A stretch of DNA of 64,000 nucleotides from Serripes groenlandicus (GCA_031761405.1 JASEVX010000008.1:40651175-40715174), one strand, 5' to 3'; numbered from the stretch's first letter, positions 10,902 to 22,300 are shown. Program-made: numbers and translations. The notes: generated by a model from the letters alone, not told the origin.

Positions 10902-11525
10902 CCTTTTCCATGTACATCAAATCTGCAGCAGACGACTTTATAAACATGTATGGGTTAAAATCATCCTCGGTGCCCAGGCTATTCATAAACTATATGATCG
11001 ATACCCTGTGCAAATTGTGGCTAGCGAAACTTCGTAAAGCATGCACCACGAATTTCTCTGTAACTACATTTTAATTTTCGTTTCGCATGAGGTTTGTGTC
11101 ATGCGGCCAATCAAGCAGCTGCGTTTCACCTCATAAATTATTCATGAGTATGAGATGTTTACAGCCAATTTGCCCAGGGTATCATATATTTTATGAATAG
11201 CCTCCATGGGTACCGAGGATGGGTTAAAATATGGAACATAATGATATATATTTATATATTTGATAGTATAATTTTTTGATAAAGTTGAAAACATTGCAGC
11301 AAATGGAGAAATTGCTCCTGTCAAATTGCTTCTGTCGGGCTGATCTAGAACTGGGTATGACAATAAATCTGCAACAGATGACTTTGAAAGAATCTTTGCA
11401 AAAATATGGATAATCTCTTTTAATGACAATATGGATATTGAATACAGTTGAAAACATTGCAGCAAAAGGAGCAATTTCTTCTTTTTCAACAAAGTTTGCA
11501 AAAGCATCTTCAAATTATATGAAAG
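10902..11525 (+). mobile_element. MITE remnants interrupted by a foldback element
   Basis: TTTTCCATGTACATC and CTGCAGCAGACGAC lie left of the foldback. GTTGAAAACATTGCAGC with GAGAAATTGCTCC lies to its right, and further MITE text runs to about 11,525. I see two or more degraded copies rather than one clean element. Confidence 0.5.
10962..11221. mobile_element. Foldback MITE, about 55-bp TIRs, 9-bp target duplication (MULE-like)
   Basis: The ends CATCCTCGGTGCCCAGGCTA and TAGCCTCCATGGGTACCGAG(GATG) are inverted over about 55 bp with mismatches. They are flanked by GGTTAAAAT at 10953-10961 and again at 11222-11230. Long TIRs with a 9-bp duplication are the pattern of Mutator-like elements. No ORF of note is inside. 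Confidence 0.8.
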
Positions 11526-11883
11526 GGTTAAGATACATAAACACCGGTATGTCTCCAAAGTTGTACAATAATTATGGTTAATTATAGCGTCTATATCATC
11601 ATTACTATATGGGAGAAAGGGATAATAAACTTTACTTAACTTTATTATATAGTACAACCTGACCTGCTGAAGTACAAACATAACATTATAAGCTACATTC
11701 GTGATCCTACCAAGTATAGATCAACATGTACATACTATATACATACTACATAGGTATTTGGTACAGAAATATATAAGGAAAATTATGATAACTATCTTTA
11801 GCTGAAGTTCTGAGTTGAAAAGGGATAAAACTGAAAATGTTTTAATTTATTTTACCCTTTCCCCAGGGACAGACTACAGAAAC

Positions 11884-12129
11884 ATCAGGCACCTTTCCAA
11901 CATACAGACACTTTCTGACGCCTCTGCAGCAGACAACTTTTGAAAACATTGTAGCAAAATAAGAAATTGCTCATCATGAGAAATTTCTCCATTTGCCACA
12001 ATGTTTTCAACACTATTCAAAAATCATACTTACAAATATAACAGATATTTTCCAACGTAGTTTTACCCAGATATTTTCATTTTTCTCTGCTGCAGATTTG
12101 TTGTACATATATATGTGGAAAAGGGTTAA
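11884..12129 (-). mobile_element. MITE copy
   Basis: CCTTTCCAACATACAGACAC at the left, GTGGAAAAGGGTTAA at the right. Hairpin GAAATTGCTCATCATGAG.AATTTCTCC is well kept. Confidence 0.7.
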
Positions 12130-12317
12130 AGCATATGATTTTTGAAAACATTTCTGGGAAAAGGAGAAATTGCTCTACCTGCTTAATTTCTCTTTTCCCA
12201 AAGTTTTTTAACTATCAGATTGTATTTATTTTGCCACTGTTCCAGATGTTCTATATTCTTCCTGAGATGTTTTCAAAGCAGGTGACTCAGAAAATACCTT
12301 ATCAGGTAATCAGTTTA

Positions 12318-12448
12318 ACCCTTTCCCACATACAACAATTTGCAGCAGAGAACTTTGAAAACATATTCACAAAAATGTGAAAAATCTCCATAAATGAGAG
12401 CTAGATTGGTTATTTATAAGATAGAGTTGAAAACAGTGTGGGAAAGGG
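12318..12448 (+). mobile_element. Internally deleted MITE copy
   Basis: TTAACCCTTTCCCACATAC and the GTTGAAAACAGTGTG segment join directly to GGGAAAGGGTTAA. The hairpin half is missing. Confidence 0.6.
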
Positions 12449-12575
12449 TTAAATTGACAAATATATACATATATAATGCTAACAAAATGAGTCTACAATT
12501 TGTGGGAAAGGGTTAACTTGAGAAATATATACAAAGATAATGCTAACAAAATGAGTCTACAATTTGTGGGAAAGA
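12439..12575 (+). repeat. Two-unit 64-bp tandem duplication
   Basis: GGGAAAGGGTTAA... followed by ATAATGCTAACAAAATGAGT and CTACAATTTGT occurs at 12,440 and again at 12,504 with a few differences. The unit starts in the MITE right end. Confidence 0.8.
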
Positions 12576-12766
12576 GTGAAATGATGATGCCAACAGGCTT
12601 TCACAGAATTTGTAAATTGAATACAGCTATTCCAGGTACATCATCTGCAGCAGATGACTTTGAAAACATCTTTGCAAGAAGACGGACAACACGCATAAAT
12701 GAAAGTTGATAACATGGACAACCTCAGTATAAATGAAAGTGTAACTATAGAATAGACAATGTAGAG

Positions 12767-12944
12767 TTAACCCTTTCCCATATATAGACGCTTTCTGACG
12801 CCTCTGCAGCAGATGGCTTTTTGAAAACATAGTGACAAAAGAAGAAATTGCTCAAAACCATTCAAATATAGAGATTTTCTATTTTTTGACAAAATATGTT
12901 CAAAGTCGTCTGCTGCAGAATTGTTGTATGAGGGAAAGGGAAAT
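12767..12944 (-). mobile_element. Internally deleted MITE copy
   Basis: TTAACCCTTTCCCATATATA ... TATGAGGGAAAGGG. After GAAATTGCTCAAAACC the second hairpin arm is lost and the far end follows. Confidence 0.7.
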
Positions 12945-13193
12945 TCTAGATAAAGGAGAAACTGCTCAAAATCAGCAATTTTTGTCCATTTGTAACAATG
13001 TTTTCGAAAGTTGTCTGCTGCATGCAGATGCATTTAAATTATTATAGGTGTGCATATGGGAAAGGGTTATAAGGGTACATTCTTTCACTATAAGAGTAAA
13101 TGCCTACCTTGTTGATAATATGCTCTTTTGAACCAGGGATTATGGTGTATTATAAATTTGTATAGAAATATAAGATATAATAATATCAACAAC

Positions 13194-13425
13194 CTTTTAC
13201 GCTTTACCACATACAGACGCTTTATGACACCTGCAGCCGGTCGACTTTTGAAAACATTGTGACAAAAGGAGAAATTGCTCAAAACAAGTAATTTCTCCTT
13301 TTGCCACAATGTATCCAACTGTATTAAAAAATCATACTATCATTTGTATATATTTTCCGTGTTTTTACCTAGATGTTTTCAAGCTGTCCGCTGCAGATTT
13401 GTTGTATGTGGGAAAGGGTAAACTT
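13194..13425 (-). mobile_element. MITE copy
   Basis: The left end is eroded (TTTTACGCTTTACCACATAC). The hairpin GAAATTGCTC...AATTTCTCCTTTTGCC is clear and the right end is TATGTGGGAAAGGGTAAAC. Confidence 0.7.
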
Positions 13426-13548
13426 GGCCTTGACCTTTGACCTGGTATGATATATTTGAAAGGGTTGGAGGCGGTCTTCTGCTTTGAAAACATCAGCACA
13501 GAACAAAAAAGTGACTTAATGAAAATGTGTGTTGTATTGTTATGATAT

Positions 13549-14034
13549 ACAGTCAAACCTGCGCTTTGCCTAGCCCCGGTAGCTCAGTCGGTAGCGACGC
13601 GGGCTGTCAATCCAGTGGTTGTGAGTTCGAATTCCGGCTCGGCCAACTTTCTTACCGACGATTGACAAAAGTCAATGCGACATGCGTCATTCGTCTTCCA
13701 CCAAATTGGGCTAAGTCTATGTGGAAAATGTGCCAGTTGCTTGGGAAGATTGTTGTGTGGAGTACTGGTGTGAGAAAACCAGGAAATGCATGAGTAGGTG
13801 AACTGGCCGCCGTGATATAACTGAGGAATTGTTAAAAACGGCGTTAAACCCCAATCAAACCTGTGCTAAAGAACACCTTTGTATAGCAATTCCCCTGTCT
13901 ATAGCAACCACACTTTTTATTTCTCAATTACTAATTTTCTGCATAAATGACCCTGCAATTTAAGACCTCCTCTGAGCAAAGACTAGAGTGGTCTCTTCCT
14001 ATGTGTGGTCTTTAAACACAATTTGGACTGTAAA
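13549..14034. mobile_element. Mariner-like MITE holding a SINE near its left end
   Basis: It is bounded by TACAGTCAAACCTG and TTTGGACTGTA, which are inverted. The SINE at 13,566 sits 15 bp inside. The sister copy at 9,063 lacks the SINE. Confidence 0.6.
13566..13854 (+). mobile_element. tRNA-derived SINE with 13-bp target duplication
   Basis: The tRNA-like head is GGTAGCTCAGTCGGTAGCGA and GAGTTCGAATTCC; the body and GGCGTTAAACCCCAATC tail follow. The flanks TCAAACCTGCGCT (13553-13565) and TCAAACCTGTGCT (13855-13867) match at 12 of 13 positions. Confidence 0.88.
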
Positions 14035-14254
14035 GCTGAACTGGTGGAAAAAGAAAAGTGCTCATTGTCATCACTTTTCTTTTTCCAACAATGTTTTCTG
14101 AAGTTGTGTTCTGTAGAGACGCAGCCTGTAAATAGTCTTAGAGGTTCAGTACTCTGAGAGGTATGGAAGATGCAATATAGACTGGATATAAAAGAAATCA
14201 GTTTTGCTTTATAATTGAGTGTAGTTCAATACAAACTTGAATCAACCAATGCAT

Positions 14255-14430
14255 TATTTGATTGATAAGGGTTTCTTGCCAACTTTTTTTTTTAAAAAGT
14301 CATATCATTGGACCAGTTCACTTACCAATGTACTGGCTTTCTCACAACAGTCTTCCCAAGCATGCGGCTGCTTTTCCACATTAGCCTATTGATGGAATTT
14401 GAATGACACTTCACATTACAGCTCCTAAAT
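14255..14430 (-). mobile_element. Diverged SINE (reverse)
   Basis: GATTGATAAGGGTTT, GGACCAGTTCACTTACC, ACTGGCTTTCTCACA and GCGGCTGCTTTTCCACAT follow the SINE body read backwards. Confidence 0.6.
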
Positions 14431-14444
14431 AGACACTTACTTTT

Positions 14445-15079
14445 CAGGTTTGGCAAAAACCCAGGTTTTATGAGTATTGCCCAGCCCAGTGGGCAATACT
14501 GGGAAAACACCGGTTTTACTGGGTAATACTGGGCAATATGATATACACTACAAAAAGTCATGTACTAGTATTTTTTACTTGTTTTATAAAGTTAAAACTT
14601 CAATAAAGAAGTGTTTTTATTATTATAAAGTCTCTGCCTAAGGCCCTTATTAGATACTGTATTAATCTGAGTGAGTATTAGTCAAGAAAATCTAAATCAT
14701 ACATTATTTGTACATGAATGCACATGAACAATTGTGAACAGTAGAATCTTTCTTTAAAATTAATATATGTAGAATATTTTCTTAATTTGGAACAATCAAA
14801 CTAGGCATACAAAAATGTGCAAAACTTGTATTCTGTTATAGAATGTTGAGAGGAAAAGATGACATTGAATGTTATACTATTTGCTCTAAATGTTTCTGTG
14901 TATATATATAATGTATATATTTAGCAATAATACAATGTAATCATAGCATGTCTTAACTATTCTTTGTAAAAAATAAGCTTAAAAAATCATATTACCCAGT
15001 ATTGCCCAGTACTGCACACATTTCAGGGAGTATTCCCCAGCCAGGGTAAACCCAGGTGGTCAATACTTTGCCAACCCTG
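14445..15079. mobile_element. Non-autonomous hAT-like element
   Basis: TIRs CAGGTTTGGCAAA (left) and TTTGCCAACCCTG (right) begin and end in the CAGGG/CCCTG style of hAT elements. The flanking octamers TTACTTTT (14437-14444) and TTACTATT (15080-15087) match at 7 of 8 positions, the hAT duplication length. The subterminal ATTGCCCAG/TGGGCAATACTGG motifs are repeated at both ends. There is no transposase. Confidence 0.75.
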
Positions 15080-15349
15080 TTACTATTACACATGATTTTG
15101 TCATTTGTTGCAGGTTTGTTGTATGTGTACGTGGGAAAGGGTTAATAATTGTACAGCATCATTATCCATTCTCTTTTTTCTCATTTCAGATTTACTAAGG
15201 ACCACAGCTGTATGGAAATGTCAACCTATAGATAGAGTGGCAGCTTTAATCGTTAATCCCAAAATGACTATACAACACCTTTTATTGTGCGCACAGTTAA
15301 GATTGTGATCTGTTCATGTATTATGCGATTTGCAGTTGTTTTAACTAAA

Positions 15350-15533
15350 TCCTTTCCCACACAAACACAGACCTTTAAAAGCAAAACTGGAAAATCTCCT
15401 TAATTGAAAGTATAAATATTGTATCGTGCTGAAAACTTTGTGGCCAAAGCAGAAATTCTCATTATAAGGTATTTCTTGTTTTGCCACATTGTTTTTAAAA
15501 AGTCAAAATGCATGTGCATTTGGGAAAAGCTTA
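15350..15533 (+). mobile_element. Diverged MITE copy
   Basis: CCTTTCCCACACAAAC and GCATTTGGGAAAAGCTTAA ends, with GTGGCCAAAGCAGAAAT ... ATTTCTTGTTTTGCC between. Confidence 0.5.
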
Positions 15534-15642
15534 ATTGCAAAAGCTACTGAACTTCGCAAAACCCGTACACAATTGATTGCAATAGATTATTACAAAATTT
15601 ATGATTGCCAAATAATGCTTATTTGCAAAACCAAAATGCAAT

Positions 15643-15842
15643 TTTCCCTTTCCCACTTACAGGATGCCTTTGACACCCTGCAATAATATGAAATTGCTGA
15701 TGTTGAGCAATTTCTCCTTTAGCCACACTTCTTTTACCTTTATGCAATATTTCTACTTCTATTTATTTGGAATTTTAAATTTTTGCTTAAGTGTTTACAA
15801 AGACGTGTAATGCATATTTGATGTATGTGGGAAAGGGTTATA
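15643..15842 (-). mobile_element. Diverged MITE copy
   Basis: CCCTTTCCCACTTAC and GTATGTGGGAAAGGGTTA ends. Hairpin GAAATTGCTGATGTTGAGCA. Confidence 0.6.
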
Positions 15843-15974
15843 TTAGGTCACTGAATGAAAGTATTTTTGTTGATTAATTGAAAAGTGTTTCTTATTACTA
15901 ACACTATAAACATATACTATAGCTGTCAAAAGATTTTGCAATGAACAATAATCCACTCGATTACACTTAATTTT

Positions 15975-16255
15975 GTTTGTATGGTGTTTTACACCATTTT
16001 CAACAACTTCTCAGTTATATCACGGCATTTCCTGGGTAAGCTACCAGCTCTACTGGTTCATGTACCTTAACACCAGCGTGACAGTGGTTATGCGGTAACC
16101 CTAAATCCTGAACAACAAGGAGGGAAAGCCATTACTATTACGACTGACCTGGCTGGTGTGAGGATAAATGGACCAATAGTACTGGTACATGTAACTTACC
16201 CAGGAAATGCTATGATATAACTGGAAAAAATGTTGAAAGTGGCATAAAACACATA
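15975..16255. mobile_element. Foldback element with SINE-tail-like arms
   Basis: GTTTTACACCATTTTCAAC...TATATCACGGCATTTCCTGG at the left is inverted relative to CCAGGAAATGCTATGATATA...GTGGCATAAAACAC at the right, with arms of about 55 bp. The arms resemble the 3' end of the local SINEs, as if two tails had been joined head to head. Confidence 0.55.
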
Positions 16256-16739
16256 ACAAACAAACAAACTAAGCAGCCAATCACTGTGGAAAACTTGTGG
16301 GGAAGGAGAAATTGTTCATAAGGATTTCCTTTTTAGTTAATATATCTGAGTACTGGTTGAGTATTCAGGAAGCAATTATTGAGAGTGTTTAATAAGAGTT
16401 TCTAAGAACTTGTTTCACAAACAAAAGATATATAAAATAATGTTAATGATTAATCATTTCCCACATAATGAACAGTTTCTCCATTTGCAACAATGTTTTC
16501 AACACTTTCATTATTATACTTTCATAAATGAAAATTTTCCATATTTTTGCTTGGCTGTTATAAAAAAAATGCTGCAGATTTAGGTATGAGGGTTACAGGT
16601 TAATAATTATTGTCTTGCCAGTGTGTGATAGTGCTGGAAAAGCAATGGATTAGCTTTTATCTGTTATCAAGCAGAAACTTGATTTTCAAAAGCTCTCTTC
16701 TCTAGAAGTGGCAAATGCGATCTTAATCAGGTTATATTG

Positions 16740-16951
16740 ATTAACCCCATCCCACATACTGATGCTTTCTAATGCTCTTGAAAACATTGTTGCAAAAGGA
16801 GAAATGGCTCAAGATAAGCAATTTCTCCTCTTGTCACACTGTATTCAACTGTATTCAATAATTATACTTTCACCAGCAATACTCACATTTTTGTCCAGAT
16901 GTTTTTAAAGTCATCTGCGACAGATTTGATGTATGTGGGAAACGGTAACAC
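16740..16951 (-). mobile_element. MITE copy
   Basis: TTAACCCCATCCCACATAC ... TATGTGGGAAACGGTAAC. Hairpin GAAATGGCTCAAGATAAGCA / AATTTCTCC. Confidence 0.65.
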
Positions 16952-17111
16952 ACAACACATCTGTAACAGATGAGTTTGAAAATATATAGGCCCAAATATT
17001 GAAAATCTATATTATAAAAGTGTAATTATTGAATTGATTGTGCAAACTGCTCATTTCTCCTTTTGCTGCAATGCTTTCAAAGACTGTTCTGCTGCAGATG
17101 CCCCAAATGGC

Positions 17112-17272
17112 TTAACTCTTTCCCTCATACAACAAATCTGCAGTAGTCGACTTTGAAATATAGTGCCAAAAACCTGAAACATCTCAATAAAAGATAGCTT
17201 AATTGTTAAATAAAGTTGAAAACATTGTGGTCAAAGGAGAAATTGCTCATCATGCAGGTGGGAAAGGGTTAA
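17112..17272 (+). mobile_element. Internally deleted MITE copy
   Basis: TTAACTCTTTCCCTCATAC ... GGTGGGAAAGGGTTAA. The hairpin is cut after GAAATTGCTCATCATG. Confidence 0.65.
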
Positions 17273-17563
17273 TGGAACAGATCAAATATGATGAATGAAT
17301 GAAAAACCAAGATATATGTCTGTTTTTGTTACAGATGTGTTTTTATGCTTAAAGTTATTATTTATGGATGCCTTTATATAATTATAATTTGTACATTTTG
17401 TATTTAACAGTATTGAAAAGTTGTAATCCAAAGGATTTTTTTTTTATATCATGTAAAAAACATTTAGCAGTCATCAAAGGCCTATGGGATAAGGAGGCGT
17501 AAATTGTGCTATTACTTGCTATGTCTCCTTTATTTCTCTACAAAATACAATGTTATGGGTATT

Positions 17564-17771
17564 TATCCCATTGCCTCATAGGACAATTATGCAGCAGATG
17601 ACTTTGAACATATTTTGTCCAAATGAATGGATAACCTATGACTAAAAGTGAAAACATTGTGGCAAAAGGAGAAATTGCTCGTCTTGAGCAATTTCTTCTT
17701 TTGTCACTATGTTTTCAAAAAGCAGTCTACTGCAGAGGCGTCAGAAAACGTCTATATGAGGGAAAGGATTA
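17564..17771 (+). mobile_element. MITE copy with eroded left end
   Basis: The body is close to the 2220 copy (ATAACCTATGACTAAAAGTG, then AAATTGCTCGTCTTGAGCAA), ending TATATGAGGGAAAGGATTA. Confidence 0.7.
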
Positions 17772-17821
17772 TTAGAATTGGCTCGCCAAGATGATTTTTA
17801 TGAGTACCCATAACATAGGAT

Positions 17822-18050
17822 TTAACCCTTTCCCACATACACCGAATTTGTAGCAGACAAGTTTGAAATACCTAGACTAAAACATTGAAAATATCTGTAA
17901 ATAAGAGTATTACTATTCAATAGCGTTGAGAACCTTGTGGCAAAATTAGAAATGTCTCATTCTGAGAAATTTCTCCTTTTGCCACAATGTTTTCAAAAGT
18001 TGTCTGCTGCAGATGCATTGGAATGTGCCTACAATATGGAAAAGGTTATG
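17822..18050 (+). mobile_element. MITE copy
   Basis: TTAACCCTTTCCCACATACA at the left. Hairpin GAAATGTCTCATTCTGAG / AAATTTCTCC. The right end is eroded (TATGGAAAAGGTTAT). Confidence 0.7.
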
Positions 18051-18204
18051 GTGGAAATAAAAAAGTCGGCTGCTGAAAAAAACTGTTCATATCTAGAATT
18101 CTTGTCATGGACTTTTATATGCACTTGCCCTATATTGACCCCTTATATGTAAACTTGCTTGAAGCATGTGAACATTTTCTGTGAGCCTGTTGAAATTTAC
18201 ACCA

Positions 18205-18431
18205 CTTATCCCTTTCCCATGTACAGCAGTCTGCAGCTGGCGACTTTGAAACATCTAAGAAAAAATATGGGAAATCTTTAAAGGAAAGTATAATCATTGA
18301 AAAGTGTTGAAAACATTGTGGCAAATAGAGAAATTGCTCATTATGAGCAATTCTCCTTTTGCCACAATGTTTTTTCAAAAGTTGTCTGCTGCAGAGTCAT
18401 CAAAAAGCGTTCATATGTGGGAAAGGGTTAA
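18205..18431 (+). mobile_element. MITE copy
   Basis: TATCCCTTTCCCATGTAC ... CATATGTGGGAAAGGGTTAA, with hairpin GAAATTGCTCATTATGAGCA near the right end. Confidence 0.75.
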
Positions 18432-18579
18432 ACAACGTGATTCTGATGTCTGCTGCCTGGCCCTGGATATCAACTAGGACTCACACTGAATTTTGACCTA
18501 ACTCTGACAGGAATCAAACCTAGGACCAATGGGTCACTTAGGCTGGCCTCACATTTGAACAATTGTCTCCTTTTAAGGG

Positions 18580-18804
18580 TTAACCCTTTCCCATATACAC
18601 CAAATATGCAGCAGACAATTTCGAAATGATTTAGAGTAGTAAAACATAATGAAAAATCTCCATAAATGAAAGAACAGTTCTTGATTAAAGATGAAAAAAT
18701 TAAGGCAAATGGAGAAATTTCTAATCATGAGCAATTTCTCCCCTCGCCACACTGTATTTAAAGGTTGTCTACTGCAGAGGTGTTGCGTCGTATATGCGCG
18801 TTAA
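18580..18804 (+). mobile_element. MITE copy, right end eroded
   Basis: TTAACCCTTTCCCATATACA at the left. GAAATTTCTAATCATGAGCA hairpin. The right side runs into GCGCGTTAACC, shared with the next copy. Confidence 0.65.
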
Positions 18805-19017
18805 CCATTCCCTTCATATAGACGCTTTCTGACGCCTCTGCAGCAGACGGCTTTTTGAAAACATAGTGACAAAAGAAGTAATTGCACAAAACGTGCAATT
18901 TCTCCTTTTGCCACAATGTTTTCCACTTTTTGTCATAGGTTATCCATTCAATTATGTTTTGACAAAATACGTTCAAAGTCGTCTGCTGCAGAATTGTCGT
19001 ATGAGGGAAAGGGTTAA
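18801..19017 (-). mobile_element. MITE copy directly adjoining the previous one
   Basis: TTAACCATTCCCTTCATATA ... GTATGAGGGAAAGGGTTAA. Hairpin GTAATTGCACAAAACGTGCA / ATTTCTCC. The arm pair carries compensating changes (GCAC/GTGC) relative to other copies. Confidence 0.75.
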
Positions 19018-19474
19018 GGTGAATTGACAAAAGCGAATCATCACAATCAGAAAATCCATTTATTGGTATCCGAGGAAATAAACCTACTTTCAAATCATAT
19101 TTCCCAAATGAATAGATAATGTCCTAATTTACTGTGGATTGATCGACCCATCTCATTTGCCTCCCTAGTTTTGAAACAGTCTTTTCTGTTTTGTATACTC
19201 TCTCCCCACATACAACAAATATGCAGCAGACGACTTTGAAAACCTTGTGGCAAAAAAAGAAAAGGCTATTTTTATTTACAGATAATACAGAGTGTTTCGT
19301 GTATACTATATTTGCTTCCTTGTTTTATACATCATATTTGTATTATTATAATGAAAAGACTGGTTGGATGAATGTTTTTACTATGTCATTATATTTGTGT
19401 ATACATTCATATTGTAATACTTTTGTAAAATAAAAGATATGTCATACCGTATACAGACTTGTTGAAACATGATT

Positions 19475-19657
19475 TTAACCCTTTCCCACATACAACATAG
19501 TTGAAGCAGATGACTTTGAGAACATATTACCGGTAGGTAATAGTTTAGAACATAGCAATAAATAAAAGTTAAGTTATTGAACAGAGTTGAAAACAGTGTG
19601 GCAAAAGGATTTTTCTTTTCTTTTTGAACAATTTCTTTACCCTGTCACACTGTTTTT
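19475..19657 (+). mobile_element. Truncated MITE copy
   Basis: TTAACCCTTTCCCACATACA and GTTGAAAACAGTGTGGC are present; beyond the hairpin remnant the AGCTCACC repeat begins. Confidence 0.6.
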
Positions 19658-20330
19658 AGCTCACCTGGGCATAAAGTGCTCAAGTTGAGTTATTGTGATT
19701 GCATTTTGTCCATCGCCCGTCAATATCTTCTCAGTAACCAGCAGGTCAATTGGGATGAAACTTCACAGAAAGCATCCTCTGAATGACCTCACCAGAATTT
19801 CTTCAATTTTAGATCAATGCAAATTCTGGTTTCCATGACAACCAAACGAATAAAACTTTAACCGATTTTCAATCTATTTTGTAGAAATATTCCTTGGGTG
19901 ACCCTCTATCAGATTCCCTCAAGCCATGTTGATTGGTCGAAATACATGGCCGCCAGAGGGCGGGGCTATAATTTTGCCTTATATGACTATAGTGAAAACT
20001 TAAAAAATCTTCTCTTCCGACAGTTTGAGGCCGATGATCCTAGGGCCAGGGGGAGGGGCTATAATGCATTATATGGCTATAGTAAAAATCTTCTCCGAAA
20101 TTGTCAGGCCAATTCTCAAATAATTTTGTTAGACCCTCTTAAAAAACATGGCCGCCAGTGGGCACGGCAGTTTTGCCTTATATGGCTATATTGAGAATTT
20201 AATATTTCGGAAGAAAGTATCTTGCCGATTTTCAAATAATTTTGTAGAAATGTTCCTTGGGTGACTGACTCTCTATCAGATTTCATCCGTTATTTTCATG
20301 TCAAAAATACATTACCAGTTATTTAATACC
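19658..20330 (+). mobile_element. AGCTCACC interspersed repeat
   Basis: It starts TTTTTAGCTCACCTGGGC and carries several internal repeats of CCTTGGGTGACCCTCTATCA, ATGTTGATTGGTC, CATGGCCGCCAGAGGG and TTTTGCCTTATATGACTATA. The 3' end is replaced by other sequence. Confidence 0.7.
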
Positions 20331-21580
20331 TGATATATAATCTCAATACCCTAAATTCCACCCATAATTGAATTCGCGCAGCCTTGCGTAACCCTCACGC
20401 CTGTTTGATATACACGGCCGCCGGTAAATACCGGTGCACGTGCGCACACACGTCACTTTTAATTTCTGGACACACCACCTTGCAGGCTAAGAATTTAACT
20501 AATTTTCAAAAAATTGTCTATTTACAAGGCGTTTCGCCTTGGCAAGTTATTCCTTTTAGTATCAACTATATACAACATACTCTACTACATACACTCTTGA
20601 GTAAATTATTATTTGTATTGTATGCTTTTTCTTAGGTACAGCTCTCTTTGACTTCATGGGTGGGTTACCCCACCCATTATTTGTGTCACCCTGCATAGCA
20701 TGGTAGGCACTTAGGGATTACTTTTTTGTTGTCCGGCGTCTGTCTGTCTGCATGTCTGTCTGTCCGTCACACATTTTCGTCACACTTTCAATTCTACATT
20801 GTAGTATCAGTTACAAGTCGTCGGGCACGATAAATTAACCGTTCGTCCATTAACGGTTAAGGTTCCCTCGACCCGAGTTATAGTGATAACCTCACGGTTA
20901 TCGCCTACTGTATTTGAGCGGTTTCATAAACTTACATTACTCCCCCCTCGAGCTAGAGAAACCCATTTTTAGGAGCTTAACTCCAACATGGGATTTATCT
21001 TGTGTCTTGTGGGCTTTAACGAAGGCTCCATAGGAATCACTTAACTTTTAAGACCGTTTTTGGAAGGTGATTATTATGTAAAAATCTTCTTCCTATGGGA
21101 TTGCACACTGACCAAATGGAATATGCCCTATAACATTTAATTCTACAGGAACTTTTTTATACATACGCTAATCAATATAGTGCGATGAATTCAAAGTAAA
21201 ATCTACCTAATAGTCTTTTCATTTACAATCAGTTGAATGAAGAATATAGAGTTCTTGCTTTATTTTCAAACTGAAAATGTATTTGCGTCTTTTAAAGTGA
21301 ATTTTATTTGAAGAAATACAAATATTCCTGCAGTAAACATTACTATGTATATTCTTACGCGCCACGCTTTTGTAAACAACACAGATACACCGGATCAGAT
21401 ATACATTACACGAACTAGGTCAATTCGAGGACATACCGTGTCGTAGGGTAGTTTCCCTAAAATATGCTAATCTATCCTTAATTACGACTTTCAGTTATAT
21501 TCTTTATATTTCCTCTAGTATATTCATGTATAGGTTTTTACATCATTTATATATATTATATATGTATATATATATTTACT
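20331..21580. other. Intergenic repeat debris
   Basis: 20,390-20,465 (TGATATACACGGCCGCCGG) is repeated in inverted orientation at about 28,640-28,705. 20,660-20,800 holds GTCTGTCTGTCTG-type simple sequence. No gene was recognised. Confidence 0.4.
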
Positions 21581-21785
21581 AATTGAAACGTTGTGGGAAA
21601 AAAGGAAAAAATCCCTCTCAGATTTTTCAAAATCGTCTGCTGCATTTGGAGTCCTGTGATAAATTTATTGTGTTTTGTCACAATGTTGTCAATAGTTGTG
21701 TGCTAGGGAGAAGTGTTAGTTATCTGGTAATTCACGAATGGTGTGTTCTCCCGAACGACTACTCGACTAAATATGTATAAGGGGA

Positions 21786-21789
<4 letters not shown>

Positions 21790-21820
<31 letters not shown>
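21790..21820 (+). repeat. Poly-G tract of about 30 G
   Basis: An uninterrupted G run follows GATTAGG. It can form G-quadruplex; its length is liable to sequencing error. Confidence 0.9.
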
Positions 21821-21821
<1 letters not shown>

Positions 21822-21867
21822 TTCTAAAATTCTAAATGGTAAATTACAGAATGATTATATAAAAAGG

Positions 21868-22128
21868 ATTGATTTATTAGGCTTTAACGCCGTTTTCAAC
21901 AATTGTTCAGTCATATCACTGCGGCCAGTTCACCTATGTGTTGTCTGGCTTTCTCACACAAGTAATCCACACAACATTCTTTCCAAGCAACTGGCTTCTT
22001 TTCCAAATAGACTGTTAGCCCATTGGTGAAAGATGAATGACGCTTGTCACATTGACGGAAAGAATGATGGCCGAGCTTCGGATTCGAACTTACAGCTGCT
22101 GGATTGCTACCGACTTATTTACCGGGGG
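21868..22128 (-). mobile_element. SINE, reverse, with tRNA-like head
   Basis: GCTTTAACGCCGTTTTCAAC at the left through to GGCCGAGCTTCGGATTCGAA, then GGTAAATAAGTCGGTAG on the minus strand. The whole element is present but diverged. Confidence 0.75.
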
Positions 22129-22164
22129 GAAAGTTGAAAGATGTGGAAATCACTTTTCCTGAAT

Positions 22165-22300
22165 TGGTATTGCTTGGGAAGATAGTTGTGTGGAGTACTG
22201 GTGTGAGAAAAACCAGGAAATGCATGAGTAGGTGAACTGGTCGCCGTGATATAACTGAGAAATTGTTAAAAACGGCGTTAAACCCCAATCAATCAATCTG
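22165..22300 (+). mobile_element. 5'-truncated SINE
   Basis: TTGCTTGGGAAGATAGTTGT through GGCGTTAAACCCCAATCAAT. It faces the previous SINE tail outward, giving a tail-to-tail arrangement with a short centre. Confidence 0.8.

Noticed and set aside
11142..11681. 179-codon reverse ORF
   Set aside because: It crosses several MITE pieces, has a Leu/Ile/Ser-rich AT-driven composition and no recognisable domain.
391..19657. CRISPR-like array
   Set aside because: Repeats are long, diverged, palindromic elements with TTAA sites and no regular spacers, in a eukaryotic context.
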